A stretch of DNA of 5,778 bases from an uncultured Verrucomicrobiota bacterium (lineage in GTDB: Bacteria > Verrucomicrobiota > Kiritimatiellia > RFP12 > UBA1067): positions 1 to 5,778 of the forward strand of contig CAMPAF010000199.1 of NCBI GenBank assembly GCA_946631535.1, read 5' to 3'. Shown here one piece after another: positions 5,585 to 5,778 of this stretch (positions within the stretch are counted from its first letter, which is position 1; the number at the start of each line of letters is the position of its first letter). The notes under the pieces were generated by a model, which worked only from the letters and a program-made list of their open reading frames with translations, did not search any database and was not told where the DNA came from. The position numbers were made by a program, and so were the translations under genes.

Positions 5585-5778
5585 CGAGGAATAAGACGAT
5601 GGTGCACCAAGCGAAGCTCGGCAGAACTAACAGAATGAAAGGAAACTGTACGGCAAAGAAAACGACATGCCGATAGGAAGATTGGCTGCGCGGAGGGCAA
5701 CCGACGCGCAGAAGCCCAATCCTACAAAGGAATGAGCCAAACGAAAGTGAAGTCTCGTATGTACGCCTCGAAACTCCC
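5585..5778 (+). ncRNA. Purine-rich, highly structured non-coding segment; possible 5' part of a group II intron
   Basis: No plus-strand frame makes a credible protein here. The strand is rich in A and G, and small hairpins follow one another. GGTGCACC at 5601-5608 is a perfect palindrome. CC-A-AGC and GCT-C-GG (5607-5621) close on a GAA loop. ACAG (5630-5633) pairs with CTGT (5646-5649), and CGGCA (5651-5655) with TGCCG (5668-5672). A compound helix follows: TAGG (5674-5677) and ATTGG (5681-5685) pair with CCAAT-CCTA (5716-5724), enclosing CTGCGCG/CGCGCAG (5686-5692 with 5705-5711) around the loop GAGGGCAACCGA. The order TGAAAGGAAA...CGGCAAA and later GAATGAGCC...GAAGTCTC recalls domain I of bacterial class C-like group II introns as I remember them. 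The 5' boundary is not fixed and the element runs off the window. Other large RNAs are possible. Confidence 0.35.

Noticed and set aside
5573..5778. A minus-strand open frame of about 67 codons with a hydrophobic end
   Set aside because: It has no start within the window, and its Leu/Phe/Val richness follows from the purine-rich opposite strand. A membrane-protein C-terminus running in from the right cannot be fully excluded.
5732..5778. A possible gene start at ATG 5732 (MSQTKVKSRM) or ATG 5759
   Set aside because: AAAGGA touches the first ATG with no spacer, the second lacks an RBS, and the window ends too soon to judge; the segment reads better as structured RNA.
1..5778. CRISPR array, tRNA, rRNA or transposase
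   Set aside because: No regularly spaced repeats, tRNA-like cloverleaf or transposase motifs (such as DDE or HUH) were seen on reading both strands.

Overview
The window looks like a carbohydrate-degradation locus from a GC-rich bacterium that exports most of its enzymes. Four genes start with Sec-type signal peptides, and three of the products look like tools for stripping plant or host glycans: an SGNH/GDSL esterase-like protein, a clan GH-A glycoside hydrolase and a GH106 alpha-L-rhamnosidase-like enzyme. No susC/susD or TonB genes are visible. The protein style and an AraC-type remnant of the kind found beside such enzymes suggest a gut or rumen member of the PVC superphylum (Kiritimatiellota, Lentisphaerota or Verrucomicrobiota). 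That placement is inference; no rRNA or other marker gene is present.

Layout. Positions 1-140 (minus strand) hold the first 46 codons of an SGNH hydrolase that runs off the left edge. Positions 141-297 are an AT-richer divergent intergenic region with a promoter candidate for each direction. On the plus strand, 298-693 is a small exported protein with a secretin N-domain-like core and an unrelated charged tail. It is followed closely by a 568-residue exported GH-A enzyme (713-2419). A 62-base gap with a hairpin and an extended -10 promoter leads to the 844-residue GH106-like enzyme (2482-5016). Its -10 box lies only six bases before the ATG, so its message may be leaderless.

The right end looks like a graveyard or insertion zone. 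Positions 4992-5165 (minus strand) encode only the second helix-turn-helix of an AraC/XylR-type regulator. An AT-rich promoter region follows, then an 82-codon exported protein (5336-5584) that looks cut short. The final ~195 bases are purine-rich, stop-filled on the plus strand and able to form several nested hairpins. They resemble a large structured RNA, possibly the 5' part of a group II intron.

Together, the esterase, GH-A enzyme and rhamnosidase would fit removal of acyl groups, backbone or side-chain cleavage and rhamnose release from a rhamnose-containing glycan such as pectin. That joint role is inferred from neighbourhood. The most unusual points are the broken AraC piece or pieces, the possible leaderless GH106 gene, the compact GH106 architecture and the structured element at the right edge.
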